Shown: positions 15,611-24,772 of the stretch, one piece after another
Layout of the letters: each line of letters starts with the position of its first letter
Position numbering within the stretch: the stretch's first letter is position 1
Origin: an uncultured Ruminococcus sp.
GTDB taxonomy: Bacteria; Bacillota; Clostridia; Oscillospirales; Ruminococcaceae
Direction: 5' to 3'
Length of the DNA stretch: 34,556 nucleotides
NCBI GenBank assembly: GCA_937910385.1
Contig: CALEPT010000086.1
Location: 1 to 34,556 of the forward strand
Notes under the pieces: model-generated
What the model saw: the letters and a program-made list of their open reading frames with translations, nothing else
What the model was told of the DNA's origin: nothing
Databases searched by the model: none
Position numbers and translations under genes: made by a program

Positions 15611-17851
15611 ATGCCAAGAAAAAGAGAAGATAAAAAGAAAAATCCCGTATACAAGCACGAAGCGTACATCGAGGGCTCGGGCAGCGTTGTGAACGAGCAG
15701 ATAATCGATGTGCTCAAAAACAATTATATGCCCTATGCGATGAGCGTAATTATTTCACGTGCTCTTCCAGAGATAGACGGCTTCAAGCCCTCGCACAGAA
15801 AGCTGCTGTACATGATGTACAAGCGCGGACTGCTCAGTCCCGAAAAGGAGCGCTCGAAGTCCGCAAATGTGGTCGGAGAGACGATGAAGCTTAATCCACA
15901 CGGCGATCAGGCTATCTATGAGACCATGGTGCGTATGACCCGCGGAAACGAGGCTCTGCTGCATCCCTACATCGACTCAAAGGGCAACTTCGGAAAGCAG
16001 TATTCGAGCAAGATGCACTTCGCCGCTCCGCGATATACAGAGGTGAAGCTCGAAAAGATATGCAATGAGCTCTTCCGCGATATCGACAAGGAGACGATAG
16101 ACTTCGTTCCTAATTATGACAACACCATGCAGGAGCCGACTCTGCTGCCTGCTACATTCCCGACTGTACTTGTGAACTCAAACACAGGCATAGCCGTTTC
16201 AATGGCGAGCAACGTCTGCCCATTCAACCTTGAGGAGATATGCGAGACCACGATCGCCCTTATGAAGAATCCCGAGCATGATATCCTCAGCACCCTGAAG
16301 GGTCCCGATTTCCCGGGCGGCGGACTCATGCTCTACGATGAGGAAGAGCTCAAAAAGGTCTATGAGACTGGCAGAGGCAGCATAAAAGTGCGCGCGAAGT
16401 ACAATTACGACAAGTCCGCAAACTGCCTCGAAATAACGCAGATACCCTACACAACGACCGTCGAGGCGATCATCGAGAAAATTATAGATCTCGTAAAGCA
16501 GGGCAAGATACGCGAGATATCTTACATCAGAGACGAGACCGATATCGACGGTCTGAAAATAGCGATAGACCTCAAACGCGGAACTGACCCCGACAAACTC
16601 ATGCAGAAGCTATACAGACTAACTCCGCTTCAGGACAGCTATCCGTGCAACTTCAATATCCTTATAGCGGGTACACCGAAGGTCATGGGAGTCCGTGAGA
16701 TACTCACTGAATGGACTGCCTTCCGCGAGGAATGCGTCCAGCGCCGCACTTATCACGACCTTCAAAAGAAAAAGGAAAAGCTGCACCTGCTTGAAGCTCT
16801 CTCCAAAATACTGCTCGACATCGACAAGGCGATAAAGATAATCCGCGAGACGGAGAACGAGTCCGACGTTGTGCCGAACCTCATGATAGGCTTCGGTATC
16901 GACGAAATACAGGCGGAATACGTCGCCGAGATAAAGCTGCGCAACATCAACAAGCAGTATATCCTGCGCCGTGTCGAAGAGGTAGACCAGCTCAAAAAGG
17001 ACATCGCGGAAATGGAGGATATCCTGCGCGATAAGAAGAAGATACGCAAAATAATCATTGCGGAGCTTCGTGATGTGGTGAAGAATTATGCACAGCCGCG
17101 CAGAACGATGTTCTACTTCAAGTCCGATGTGGACGAGGAGGAGATAATCGACGACACGCCCGATTATCCCGTGAACATTTTCGTTTCGGCGAGCGGCTAC
17201 TTCAAGAAAATAACGCCGCAGTCGCTGAGAATGAGCGGTGAGCAGAAGCTGAAGGAGGGCGACTTCATCAGCCAGAGCTTTGAGGCGACCAACAAGACCG
17301 AGCTTGTGTTCTTCTCGGATTCGGCTCAGGCGTACAAGTCCAAGGCAAGCGCGTTCGATGACACAAAAGCGAGCGTAATGGGTGACTATGTTCCTGCAAA
17401 GCTCGGCTTCGGCGAGGGCGAGAACCTCAAAATGCTTGTCCCTACCACCGATTACAGCGGATACATTGTATTTTTCTTTGAAAACGGCAAGGCTGCAAAG
17501 GTGCCGATGAAGTCCTATGAGACCAAGACAAACCGCAAGAAACTCGCTAATGCGTATTCCTCCAAGTCGCCTCTGGTAGCAGCAATATTTGCAGGTGAGG
17601 ACTGTGATATCCTTCTTCGCAGTACGAGCGGACACGCTCTTGTTTTCAACACAGGAATGATACTGCCCAAGTCCACGAGGGACTCTCAGGGCGTTCAGGT
17701 AATGACCCTGAGAAAAAGCGCACTGCTTGCCTCTGCCGAGATAATAAAAGAAGAACAGCTCGGCGAGCTTACAAAGTATCGTGCTAAAAGTGTTCCTGCG
17801 GCAGGTAAGCCGGCTAAAGAGCTCGGGGACACAAACCAGCTTACATTCTGA
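15611..17851 (+). CDS. parC: DNA topoisomerase (ATP-hydrolysing) subunit A, ParC-like
   Basis: This subunit cuts and rejoins DNA in the ParE/ParC heterotetramer. The 746-aa protein shows the breakage-reunion domain from residue ~35 (YAMSVIISRALPEIDG), the winged-helix segment, and the catalytic Tyr142 in AAPRYTEVKL. A long coiled-coil region follows (~370-500), then a C-terminal beta-pinwheel-like part with repeated blades from ~510. The GyrA-box QRRGGRG is not seen, which favours a Topo IV-like role. The tail after residue ~720 is Lys/Ala-rich. It starts after a structured leader and ends before the hairpin at 17868. Confidence 0.9.
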   Translation: MPRKREDKKKNPVYKHEAYIEGSGSVVNEQIIDVLKNNYMPYAMSVIISRALPEIDGFKPSHRKLLYMMYKRGLLSPEKERSKSANVVGETMKLNPHGDQAIYETMVRMTRGNEALLHPYIDSKGNFGKQYSSKMHFAAPRYTEVKLEKICNELFRDIDKETIDFVPNYDNTMQEPTLLPATFPTVLVNSNTGIAVSMASNVCPFNLEEICETTIALMKNPEHDILSTLKGPDFPGGGLMLYDEEELKKVYETGRGSIKVRAKYNYDKSANCLEITQIPYTTTVEAIIEKIIDLVKQGKIREISYIRDETDIDGLKIAIDLKRGTDPDKLMQKLYRLTPLQDSYPCNFNILIAGTPKVMGVREILTEWTAFREECVQRRTYHDLQKKKEKLHLLEALSKILLDIDKAIKIIRETENESDVVPNLMIGFGIDEIQAEYVAEIKLRNINKQYILRRVEEVDQLKKDIAEMEDILRDKKKIRKIIIAELRDVVKNYAQPRRTMFYFKSDVDEEEIIDDTPDYPVNIFVSASGYFKKITPQSLRMSGEQKLKEGDFISQSFEATNKTELVFFSDSAQAYKSKASAFDDTKASVMGDYVPAKLGFGEGENLKMLVPTTDYSGYIVFFFENGKAAKVPMKSYETKTNRKKLANAYSSKSPLVAAIFAGEDCDILLRSTSGHALVFNTGMILPKSTRDSQGVQVMTLRKSALLASAEIIKEEQLGELTKYRAKSVPAAGKPAKELGDTNQLTF

Positions 17852-17867
17852 GCTATCGAAATTAAAT

Positions 17868-17982
17868 AAAGGCGAACATTAGGAAAACTGCAATTTAGGA
17901 TATGTTAGAAAGATTCACCGAGTGTGTTGTTACAGACTCGGTAATCTTCTTCCGTTAAATGCACTGCCTAATATTCGCCTTT
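17868..17982. terminator. 115-bp long-armed inverted repeat, bidirectional terminator
   Basis: Sixteen-base arms (AAAGGCGAACATTAGG at 17868-17883 and its complement at 17967-17982, one mismatch) end the parC side and also the convergent phosphatase gene. Inside them is a second stem around ACCGAGT/ACTCGGT with GAAAGATT/AATCTTC. T residues follow the arm on both strands. It can act as a terminator for both genes, but it is much longer than needed and has the plan of a small non-autonomous inverted-repeat element. Confidence 0.6.
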
Positions 17983-17999
17983 TCATAATTTTGGGCGAT

Positions 18000-19478
18000 C
18001 TATATTTTTTTATAAGAACTAATTAAGCATATAACAATAAATGCAAAGATAAGTGATAAGAGAAATGAATTTCCGCCATCGCCAGTCTTGGGAGAATCAT
18101 TATTGGATAAGCCTGATTCTTCTTCATGATCATCGTCAATTGAAAATTCCGTATCTTCTTCGTTGGAAATATGTGCATCATATGTATCTTCAGATATGGG
18201 TAATACTGTTATATCCGGTGTATCAGCTATACCGCTGTTATTATCAGATAAATTGTTTCTAAGCTGTGTGATTTGGGAATCTGTGAGACCGATCTGCTTT
18301 ATATAAGTACTGGCTTTTTCTGAAAGATCAACGTTATCAAGCGACTCTGTATTGAAAAGAACAGATAAATATGTGTAAACAAGTTTTCTTATAGCAGGCT
18401 TCAGTGATTCTGGTATAGACTGTTGAGTGCCGTCATAAACTGTGTAAAAGTTTTCATATGTAATAAGAAAGTCATCCTGTATAGTTTTCATATCAGCACC
18501 CATAAGGCATTCAAGCAACGCAGAAATGATGCCTGTTCGGTATTTTCCTTCTGCACAATGTATAAGATAAGGTCCGCGGTTCTCGCACATAAAACAAAGA
18601 GTACTTTTAAGTGAGTATTTAAACTCATCAGATGTAAGACTAAGGGGCATATCTGCAAAAAAAATATTGCAGTTTGAGTAATAAGTATCGTAGTATCCGG
18701 CTAAAGCTTCTGCATCTGACTGATTGTTGGCCAGATTCAGAATTGTCATGATTCCAGCATTTTCGGCAGCAGAATCTGCATAAATATTTCTGTTGTATAC
18801 TGAGTCGATAGGACTGGACGAGCGATAGAGAATACCTTCTTTTATGTTTCCTGAAGTTATCATACGAAAATTTGCAAATTCTTCGTCTGATAGATTAGGA
18901 TAATCTTCTCTTTCAGCAGTTCTAACAAAATAAGAGATTGTCTCATAATCACTGAATCCATTTTTTTCCTTTAACTTTATTTCTGCCCACAACGGAGAGC
19001 CTAACTCACTGTTGAATATATATTTATCAGTACTTTCACTGTCGCTTGTTTTAAATATTCCGCTTTCAATTTGCAGCAGATTTTCTTTTGAAGCAAGGTA
19101 TATGTGGTCGAAATTTTCACCAAACATATTCTTATTTGTAAAATTAAGATAAAGATAGTACATAGAGAGTGAAGTGGAGGGTCTTGTGCTGCAAACGGGA
19201 ACATCATACGAATGATTATTGACAGTCACTGTAACAATGTCGTTATAGCTGAAGAATTCAAGAAATTTCTCGCAACTTATGTCAAGAGCAATGTATTTCC
19301 CATTAGAGAGTGATATATTGTTATCTTCTATAACACGAACCTTCAATATATCGCTTTCTTCTGCGTAAATTGTTTTTGGCCGATTCGTATATAAAAAAGC
19401 AAATAATATGATTGATATGATTATAAATACTATTGATCGGCTTACATACGCTATGTTCTTATTGCCGTTTCGCTGCAT
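18000..19478 (-). CDS. cell-surface protein tyrosine phosphatase-like protein with sortase-type tail
   Basis: This is predicted to hydrolyse phosphate esters outside the membrane. The 492-aa protein has an N-terminal hydrophobic segment (~14-30), an unrecognised region to ~190, then a PTP/dual-specificity fold (~200-370) with the P-loop HCAEGKYRTG (Cys308, Arg314; CX5R). An upstream Asp in FADMP (near 276) may be the general acid. The C-terminal ~420-462 is acidic and Ser/Asp-rich, followed by SPKTGD (462-467), a hydrophobic helix and SYKK: an LPXTG-like anchor with Ser in place of Leu. The gene starts 16 bases after the GH43 stop, with GGGGGA as ribosome site. Substrate unknown; phosphoinositide or phosphotyrosine targets are possible. 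Confidence 0.75.
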   Translation of the reverse strand: MQRNGNKNIAYVSRSIVFIIISIILFAFLYTNRPKTIYAEESDILKVRVIEDNNISLSNGKYIALDISCEKFLEFFSYNDIVTVTVNNHSYDVPVCSTRPSTSLSMYYLYLNFTNKNMFGENFDHIYLASKENLLQIESGIFKTSDSESTDKYIFNSELGSPLWAEIKLKEKNGFSDYETISYFVRTAEREDYPNLSDEEFANFRMITSGNIKEGILYRSSSPIDSVYNRNIYADSAAENAGIMTILNLANNQSDAEALAGYYDTYYSNCNIFFADMPLSLTSDEFKYSLKSTLCFMCENRGPYLIHCAEGKYRTGIISALLECLMGADMKTIQDDFLITYENFYTVYDGTQQSIPESLKPAIRKLVYTYLSVLFNTESLDNVDLSEKASTYIKQIGLTDSQITQLRNNLSDNNSGIADTPDITVLPISEDTYDAHISNEEDTEFSIDDDHEEESGLSNNDSPKTGDGGNSFLLSLIFAFIVICLISSYKKI

Positions 19479-19494
19479 TTCTATAGTTCCCCCT

Positions 19495-20970
19495 TTATTT
19501 ATATTCTACCCTGAAATTCGTGAATTCGGCAATATTATTTCCCTGAGCGTAAAGTCCTATCAGGACACCGGTGAAACCTGAAGCTACCTCAGAAGAGAGA
19601 TATTTTGTCTGACCTATACCAAGTACATGCTTTTCTTCTCCGTCAGTAACGCTGAATTTGTAGAAGAAATTATTCATTTCGATCGTCAGTTTAGCAGAGC
19701 TGACGCTTACGGGGATTGCCGCCTGAACGTGCTTGATATCGCCGATGTTCAGCTTTAGAACCGCTTCAAATCCGCTTTCAGAGCTTCGGATAGCTATGTC
19801 ATAATGCTCCTGTTCGTCCATGAAGAGTGTAATACCTGCTTCGCCTTTATCGAGTGAAATATCACAGGTTATTTCACCGCAGAAATCTTGCTGTCTGATT
19901 CCTATGAAAGCAGGAGATGCAATATCTTCGAGTGTTTTATCTGTACCCCGAAGAATAAATTTCTCATTAGAAAGCTCATATCGTGACGGATCGGGATTTC
20001 TCATATAGCACCAATCAATATCAGGGGAGGTATTCTCAAAGGTAATGATATTCCGGAACTGCTGACGGAAATTGCCTGATATTTCGTATTCTTCTCGGGT
20101 AGTGCCGCAGGTGCCTGCTGTGAACCAACCGTCTTTACTGAAGCTTACGGGAGTCATAAAGACCTCTCTGCCGAGGTGATGATAAGGCATCCAGCGGTCT
20201 ATCTGGCGGAATCCAAGATGAATAATAAACCATTCGCCATTTGGATCCTGAATAAGGTCTCCGTGTCCAACGCCCTGTATCATATAACCGCCGAGATTGC
20301 GGTTAGTGAGAACAGGATTTTCTTTATATCCATCAAAAGGTCCCCAAACAGAGCTGCTTCGTGCATAAGTTATCATGTGACCGTATTCGGTTCCGCCCTC
20401 TGCGGCCATGAGATAATACTCGCCGTTTATACGGTACATATGGGGAGATTCGAGGTATCTGCCGCCCGAACCCTTCCATATATTTTTGCTGGGAGAGAGC
20501 TTTTCGCCTGTTTTGATATCTATTTCACACTGTGTAACGCCTTCTGTACCGCTGTCATCGGCTCCATTACTGATAAAGTACACATGACCGTCATCGAACA
20601 GCAGCGAGGGATCTATACCACCCTGCTCGATGACAATAGGGTCGGACCATTCGCCGTAAATATCATCGGTGTAGATATAGAAATTTTCATTGGTCGAGGT
20701 ATTGGTCGTTACCATGTAAAAGCGTCCGTTATTGTATCTTATCGTTGGAGCAAAAACTCCCGCGGAGCTTGCGGCACCTTCAAGCTCAAGCTGACTTCTT
20801 TTTGTAAGGCAGTGACCTATCTGTTTCCAGTTGACGAGATCTGAGCTCTCAAACAGCGGAACTCCGGGGAAGTATTGAAAGGAACTGCAAACCATATAGT
20901 ATTTACCGTTAGCGGCACAAACGCTCGGATCCGGATAAAAGCCTCTGATTATGGGATTTTTGTATATCAT
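19495..20970 (-). CDS. glycoside hydrolase family 43 (beta-xylosidase/arabinofuranosidase type)
   Basis: This enzyme removes xylose or arabinose from xylan oligosaccharides by inversion. The 491-aa protein has the five-bladed propeller signature with Asp14 in FYPDPS (base), Asp120 in GGIDPSL (pKa modulator) and Glu174 in YLESPHMY (acid). The C-terminal ~300-490 is a beta-sandwich of the DUF1349/laminin-like type common in GH43 subfamilies 10-12. There is no signal peptide, so it probably acts in the cytoplasm on imported oligosaccharides. AGAGGT precedes the start; its promoter is at 21008-21036. It shares a transcript with the surface phosphatase. Confidence 0.92.
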   Translation of the reverse strand: MIYKNPIIRGFYPDPSVCAANGKYYMVCSSFQYFPGVPLFESSDLVNWKQIGHCLTKRSQLELEGAASSAGVFAPTIRYNNGRFYMVTTNTSTNENFYIYTDDIYGEWSDPIVIEQGGIDPSLLFDDGHVYFISNGADDSGTEGVTQCEIDIKTGEKLSPSKNIWKGSGGRYLESPHMYRINGEYYLMAAEGGTEYGHMITYARSSSVWGPFDGYKENPVLTNRNLGGYMIQGVGHGDLIQDPNGEWFIIHLGFRQIDRWMPYHHLGREVFMTPVSFSKDGWFTAGTCGTTREEYEISGNFRQQFRNIITFENTSPDIDWCYMRNPDPSRYELSNEKFILRGTDKTLEDIASPAFIGIRQQDFCGEITCDISLDKGEAGITLFMDEQEHYDIAIRSSESGFEAVLKLNIGDIKHVQAAIPVSVSSAKLTIEMNNFFYKFSVTDGEEKHVLGIGQTKYLSSEVASGFTGVLIGLYAQGNNIAEFTNFRVEYK

Positions 20971-21007
20971 AAAACGACCTCTTTCTTATAGGATCATATT
21001 ACATAGT

Positions 21008-21036
21008 ATTATAGCATATGATTTTTCAAAAAGCAA
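21008..21036 (-). promoter_or_regulatory. promoter of the GH43 gene
   Basis: On the minus strand TTGCTT (21031-21036) and a perfect TATAAT (21008-21013) are spaced by 17 bp, about 40 bases upstream of the start codon. Confidence 0.65.
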
Positions 21037-21131
21037 CAAATCGGGGAGAAAAAATATTTATTCAACGTTAAATGGCAGGTCAGGCTGCACGGGATTGAGG
21101 GGATATAATATAGATCATGGGTTCAAAACAC

Positions 21132-21160
21132 TTGACAAAAAATGAAAAAAGTGGTATAGT
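21132..21160 (+). promoter_or_regulatory. promoter of the ACT-hom operon
   Basis: A perfect TTGACA (21132-21137) and TATAGT (21155-21160) are spaced by 17 bp, about 70 bases before the first start codon. Confidence 0.75.
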
Positions 21161-21231
21161 AATTAGGTAATGTACAATTGTTTGTCTATGGCGGACGATT
21201 TACAGCACTTTATACACACAGGTGATAGATC

Positions 21232-21675
21232 ATGGAAGCAAGATCTCAGCTTATCGTTGCTGATTCCAAAATTCTGCCCGATGTTTTTACAAAGGTGCTC
21301 GAGGTGAAAAAGCTTATGGCGCAGAAGGGCGAAAAAAGCTTTGCCTCCGCCTGTAAGCGGGTCGGTATATCAAGAAGCGCTTACTATAAGTACAAGGATT
21401 CGGTGTTTTCATATGAGGAGCTTTTCAACCGGAGGATAGTCAACCTCTATCTTCTCCTCAATGACAGACCGGGAGTACTTTCAAGTGCGCTTGTGTTTCT
21501 TCACAGCTTGAATGCGAATATACTTACCGTTAATCAAAGCATTCCCGTAGATGGGGCTGCTGCTGTAAATATTTCTCTCAGGCTTACAGGCGGGTCGGAT
21601 AACGAGCTTGCTTCTTTACATTCTATAACAGAGCTTGACGGCGTTCTTGAAGTAAAAATACTTTCTGCCGAATAG
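21232..21675 (+). CDS. ACT domain-containing protein (UPF0735/PheB-like)
   Basis: The 147-aa protein has an N-terminal helical part with a helix-turn-helix-like stretch (FASACKRVGISRSAYYKYKD, ~37-56) and a C-terminal ACT domain (~70-145, RIVNLYLLLNDRPGVLS opening). ACT domains bind amino acids and tune enzymes or regulators. The family, called PheB or UPF0735, commonly lies next to homoserine dehydrogenase, as here with an 18-base gap. A role as an amino-acid-sensing regulator of the threonine/methionine branch is inferred. AGGTGAT serves as ribosome site. Confidence 0.85.
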   Translation: MEARSQLIVADSKILPDVFTKVLEVKKLMAQKGEKSFASACKRVGISRSAYYKYKDSVFSYEELFNRRIVNLYLLLNDRPGVLSSALVFLHSLNANILTVNQSIPVDGAAAVNISLRLTGGSDNELASLHSITELDGVLEVKILSAE

Positions 21676-21693
21676 CTTACGGAGGTTTCTTAT

Positions 21694-22890
21694 ATGTCAG
21701 TAAAAATTGCAGTTTTAGGTTATGGTGTTGTGGGTTCCGGTGTAGTTGAGCTCTTTTACAAGAATAAGGCAAGCATTGAAAAGCGGGCCGGTAAAGAGAT
21801 GGATATAAAGCATATATTGGATCTGAGGGATTTCCCTGATTCTCCCTACAAAGACAAGCTCACTAAGGATTTCAGTGATATCATAAACGACGACGAGGTC
21901 ACCTCAGTTGCTGAGTGCATGGGCGGAGTAGAGCCGGCGTTCACATTTGTAAAGGCTTGTCTTGAAAAGGGTAAGAGCGTTTCTACCTCCAATAAGGAGC
22001 TTGTTGCAGAGAAAGGCGACATACTGCTTCAGACCGCGAAGGATCACGGCTGTAATTTCTTCTTTGAGGCGAGCGTTGGCGGAGCTATCCCGATAATAAG
22101 ACCTCTGCACCGCTGTCTTGCCGCAAATGATATAAATAAGGTTGCAGGTATTCTCAACGGAACTACGAATTTTATTCTCACAAAAATGTATAATGATAAT
22201 ATGCAGTTTGATGACGCTCTCAGACTTGCTCAGGAGCTTGGCTATGCTGAGAAGGATCCTACAGCTGACGTAGAGGGTCACGATGCGTGCAGAAAGATAT
22301 GCATCATTGCCTCACTCGTTTTCGGTAAGCACGTTTATCCAAAAAGCGTATACACCAAGGGAATTTCGCAAGTCGATCTTGCAGATGTTGCGGCAGCCGA
22401 TGTTCTGGGCAGCTCTGTAAAGCTCATCGCCTGTGTGGAAAGACTTGAAAACGGCCGGATACTTCCCACTGTAATGCCGATGCTCGTGCCCCATGATGAC
22501 ATTATGTCAGGCGTAAATGATGTTTTCAACGCAGTACTTGTCTATGGCGACGGAATTGATCAGGCAATGTTCTACGGAAGGGGTGCAGGAAAGCTTCCTA
22601 CGGCAAGTGCCGTTCTTGGTGATGTGATCGAGACAGCTAAGCAGGAGGGGACTGTCCTTTCTCAGACATGGGAGTCCTCTGGCGATGATTCTTTCATTGC
22701 GGATATCGAAAGCTTCTCAGCGCGCTGGTATTTCCGCATTCCCGAAGCCAATAAGCCCTCAGGCGTAGAGGAGAGCTTCTGTGAGGACGGCTTTGCTCAT
22801 TTCATAACCTCGGACAAGCTTACATTTGCCAAGGCGAAGGAAATGGCAGCTCAGCTTAATGCTGCTGCATATATACCTGTTCTTGAATAA
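21694..22890 (+). CDS. hom: homoserine dehydrogenase
   Basis: This enzyme reduces aspartate semialdehyde to homoserine, the branch point to threonine and methionine. The 398-aa protein has the Rossmann motif GYGVVGSGVVE (~9-19), the TSNKELVAEKG catalytic stretch, FFEASVGGAIPIIRPL and the GILNGTTNFIL substrate loop with the Glu-rich ELGYAEKDPTADVEGHDA segment. The C-terminal ~320-398 looks like a short or divergent ACT domain. GGAGG precedes the ATG. It is followed by a strong terminator. Confidence 0.95.
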   Translation: MSVKIAVLGYGVVGSGVVELFYKNKASIEKRAGKEMDIKHILDLRDFPDSPYKDKLTKDFSDIINDDEVTSVAECMGGVEPAFTFVKACLEKGKSVSTSNKELVAEKGDILLQTAKDHGCNFFFEASVGGAIPIIRPLHRCLAANDINKVAGILNGTTNFILTKMYNDNMQFDDALRLAQELGYAEKDPTADVEGHDACRKICIIASLVFGKHVYPKSVYTKGISQVDLADVAAADVLGSSVKLIACVERLENGRILPTVMPMLVPHDDIMSGVNDVFNAVLVYGDGIDQAMFYGRGAGKLPTASAVLGDVIETAKQEGTVLSQTWESSGDDSFIADIESFSARWYFRIPEANKPSGVEESFCEDGFAHFITSDKLTFAKAKEMAAQLNAAAYIPVLE

Positions 22891-22945
22891 TATGCAATGT
22901 CTGATCTCAGGCAGCATTATATTTGCAATTAATTTTTATTTATGA

Positions 22946-22974
22946 AAAAGGCGGACTATTACAGTCCGCCTTTT
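22946..22974. terminator. bidirectional terminator after hom
   Basis: Perfect 12-bp arms AAAAGGCGGACT and AGTCCGCCTTTT with a 5-base loop serve the convergent hom and PC4/YdbC genes. Confidence 0.85.
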
Positions 22975-22978
22975 GGTA

Positions 22979-23212
22979 TTATTCAAAAGAATCGAGGTCA
23001 ATCCCTGAAAGGAGCTCTTTGAGCTCGGCAAGCTCATCTGCTGTGAGAGTAACTCCCTTGCCCATTCTTGAGTGATCGGGAGCCCATTCGCGTATATCAT
23101 ATTTGGGTTCATGTTCATTCCAGCTTACCATATTAAGCTCCTTTGTCCAGCCCTTAGCATTTTCGCCGAGGACGCCTATTTTTTCGGTTATTTCATATTT
23201 CAGCTCTGCCAT
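22979..23212 (-). CDS. PC4/YdbC family ssDNA-binding protein
   Basis: The 77-aa protein matches the YdbC form of the PC4 coactivator fold (a dimeric single-stranded DNA/RNA binder). The features are MAELKYEITEKIGVL at the start, the GWTKELNMVSWN strand pair, the PKYDIREWAPDH segment and the MGKGVTLT turn before a C-terminal acidic helix. AGGAG lies before the ATG. It has its own promoter at 23265-23293 although it follows hydG on the same strand. Its cellular role in Firmicutes is not established. Confidence 0.85.
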   Translation of the reverse strand: MAELKYEITEKIGVLGENAKGWTKELNMVSWNEHEPKYDIREWAPDHSRMGKGVTLTADELAELKELLSGIDLDSFE

Positions 23213-23264
23213 AGTTGATCTCCTTTTCTGATATCATATGCGGACTTGTTATGTCCAATTACAT

Positions 23265-23293
23265 ATTCTACCACAAAAAAATCAATTTGTCCA
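23265..23293 (-). promoter_or_regulatory. promoter of the PC4/YdbC gene
   Basis: On the minus strand TGGACA (23288-23293) and TAGAAT (23265-23270) are spaced by 17 bp in the 101-bp gap after hydG. Confidence 0.5.
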
Positions 23294-23313
23294 TACAAAT
23301 CTGAAATTTTATT

Positions 23314-24762
23314 TTAGAATCTGAAGTCGCGTTCACCGTTTCTTATTCTTTCGAGATAGCTCAGAGCTTTTTCGCGGCGCTTAGGATCCGGCACATTGAG
23401 TATTTCTCGGTCGATCAGAGCCTCGCCTATTGCCTTGGTATCAGGTGATGCATAGTCTGTAAGGTACTCCTGAAGGGTAAGGAGAGCATTTGGATGGCAG
23501 CAGTTTTGTATCTGTCCTACCTTGCAAAGTGCCATGAAGCGGTCGCCGGTCCTGCCTTCGCGGTAGCAAGCTGTGCAGAATGACGGGATATAGCCCTTTT
23601 CCATTAGCCACTTGACCACCTCGTCAAGCGTTCTCTGGTCGGAAACGTCAAACTGCTCTGTGTCGTGAGGTCTCTCATTGGGAGCATAACCCGCATAACC
23701 TCCAACGGAAGTCCTTGAACCGCCCGATATCTGCGAGATACCGAGCCCCATGACTTTATCGCGACAGGTCTCATTCTCGCGTGTAGAGATTATCATACCC
23801 GTGTAGGGAACAGCTATTCTTATGCAGGCGATTATCTTAGCGAAGGTGTCGTCGTCTATGCTGTTATCAAAAACATTCGGGTCTATATCGGAAGCTCTTT
23901 TTACACGCGGAACGCTGATAGTATGCGGACCAACACCGTGGACGGCTTCGAGGTGTTCGGCGTGCATGAGAATGCCTGTGAACTCATATTTGTACATATC
24001 AAGGCCGAAGAGGACTCCGAGTCCAACGTCGTCTATGCCGCCCTCCATAGCTCTGTCCATAGCCTCTGTATGATAGGCATAATCGTGCTTGGGTCCTGCC
24101 GGATGAAGCTTTTCGTAGCTCTCCTTGTGATATGTCTCCTGGAAGAGTATATAGGTACCTATTCCCGCGTCATGGAGCTTCTTATAGTTCTCGACGGTCG
24201 TAGCGGCGATATTGACGTTTACGCGCCTGATGGCACCGTTTTTGTGCTTTATAGAGTAAATAGTATCAATACATTCGAGTATGTATTCGATAGGATTGTT
24301 TACCGGATCCTCACCGGCCTCGATAGCAAGGCGCTTGTGACCCATATCCTGCAATGCGATGACCTCCTCGCGTACTTCGTCCTGAGTGAGCTTCTTTCGC
24401 GGTATTTCCTTATTCTGGAAATGATAGGGGCAGTAAACGCACTTATTTACACAGTAGTTTGAGAGATAAAGCGGAGCAAACATTACAATTCTGTCGCCGT
24501 AGAATGCTTCCTTTATCTCACGTGCAAGAGCGTATATTTTCTCGGTAATGTCCGGATCGTCGCAGGCGAGAAGGACACTTGCCTCACGGTGAGAAAGACC
24601 GGAGCACTCAACACCTCTTCCGGTTTTTTTAGGAGCTGCCTTTTCGAGTATCTGCTCTATCAGTTTGCGATTATTCTTATTTTTCTCGGCATATTCAAGT
24701 GTTTCGAGTATTTCGGCATCGTTGATGAATTCTTCTGCCTTAAGGGATTTGGGATCATACAT
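23314..24762 (-). CDS. hydG: [FeFe]-hydrogenase H-cluster radical SAM maturase HydG
   Basis: HydG cleaves tyrosine to give the CO and CN- ligands of the hydrogenase H-cluster. The 482-aa protein has the radical-SAM cluster motif CVNKCVYC (Cys104, 108, 111; CX3CX2C) and the HydG-specific second cluster site CX2CX22C (Cys396, 399, 422), which separates it from ThiH. The motif IPRKKLTQDEV after the first cluster is also typical. HydE, HydF and the hydrogenase itself are not in the window, so they lie elsewhere. It follows the TM1266-like gene with a 10-base gap. Confidence 0.95.
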   Translation of the reverse strand: MYDPKSLKAEEFINDAEILETLEYAEKNKNNRKLIEQILEKAAPKKTGRGVECSGLSHREASVLLACDDPDITEKIYALAREIKEAFYGDRIVMFAPLYLSNYCVNKCVYCPYHFQNKEIPRKKLTQDEVREEVIALQDMGHKRLAIEAGEDPVNNPIEYILECIDTIYSIKHKNGAIRRVNVNIAATTVENYKKLHDAGIGTYILFQETYHKESYEKLHPAGPKHDYAYHTEAMDRAMEGGIDDVGLGVLFGLDMYKYEFTGILMHAEHLEAVHGVGPHTISVPRVKRASDIDPNVFDNSIDDDTFAKIIACIRIAVPYTGMIISTRENETCRDKVMGLGISQISGGSRTSVGGYAGYAPNERPHDTEQFDVSDQRTLDEVVKWLMEKGYIPSFCTACYREGRTGDRFMALCKVGQIQNCCHPNALLTLQEYLTDYASPDTKAIGEALIDREILNVPDPKRREKALSYLERIRNGERDFRF

Positions 24763-24772
24763 AATTAGTACC

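Noticed and set aside
16619..17635. 338-codon frame opposite parC
   Set aside because: It is a shadow of a long GC-richer gene with no homology I recognise and no start signals.
20176..20844. 222-codon plus-strand frame inside GH43
   Set aside because: GH43 on the minus strand has all catalytic residues and a promoter; this frame is its antisense.
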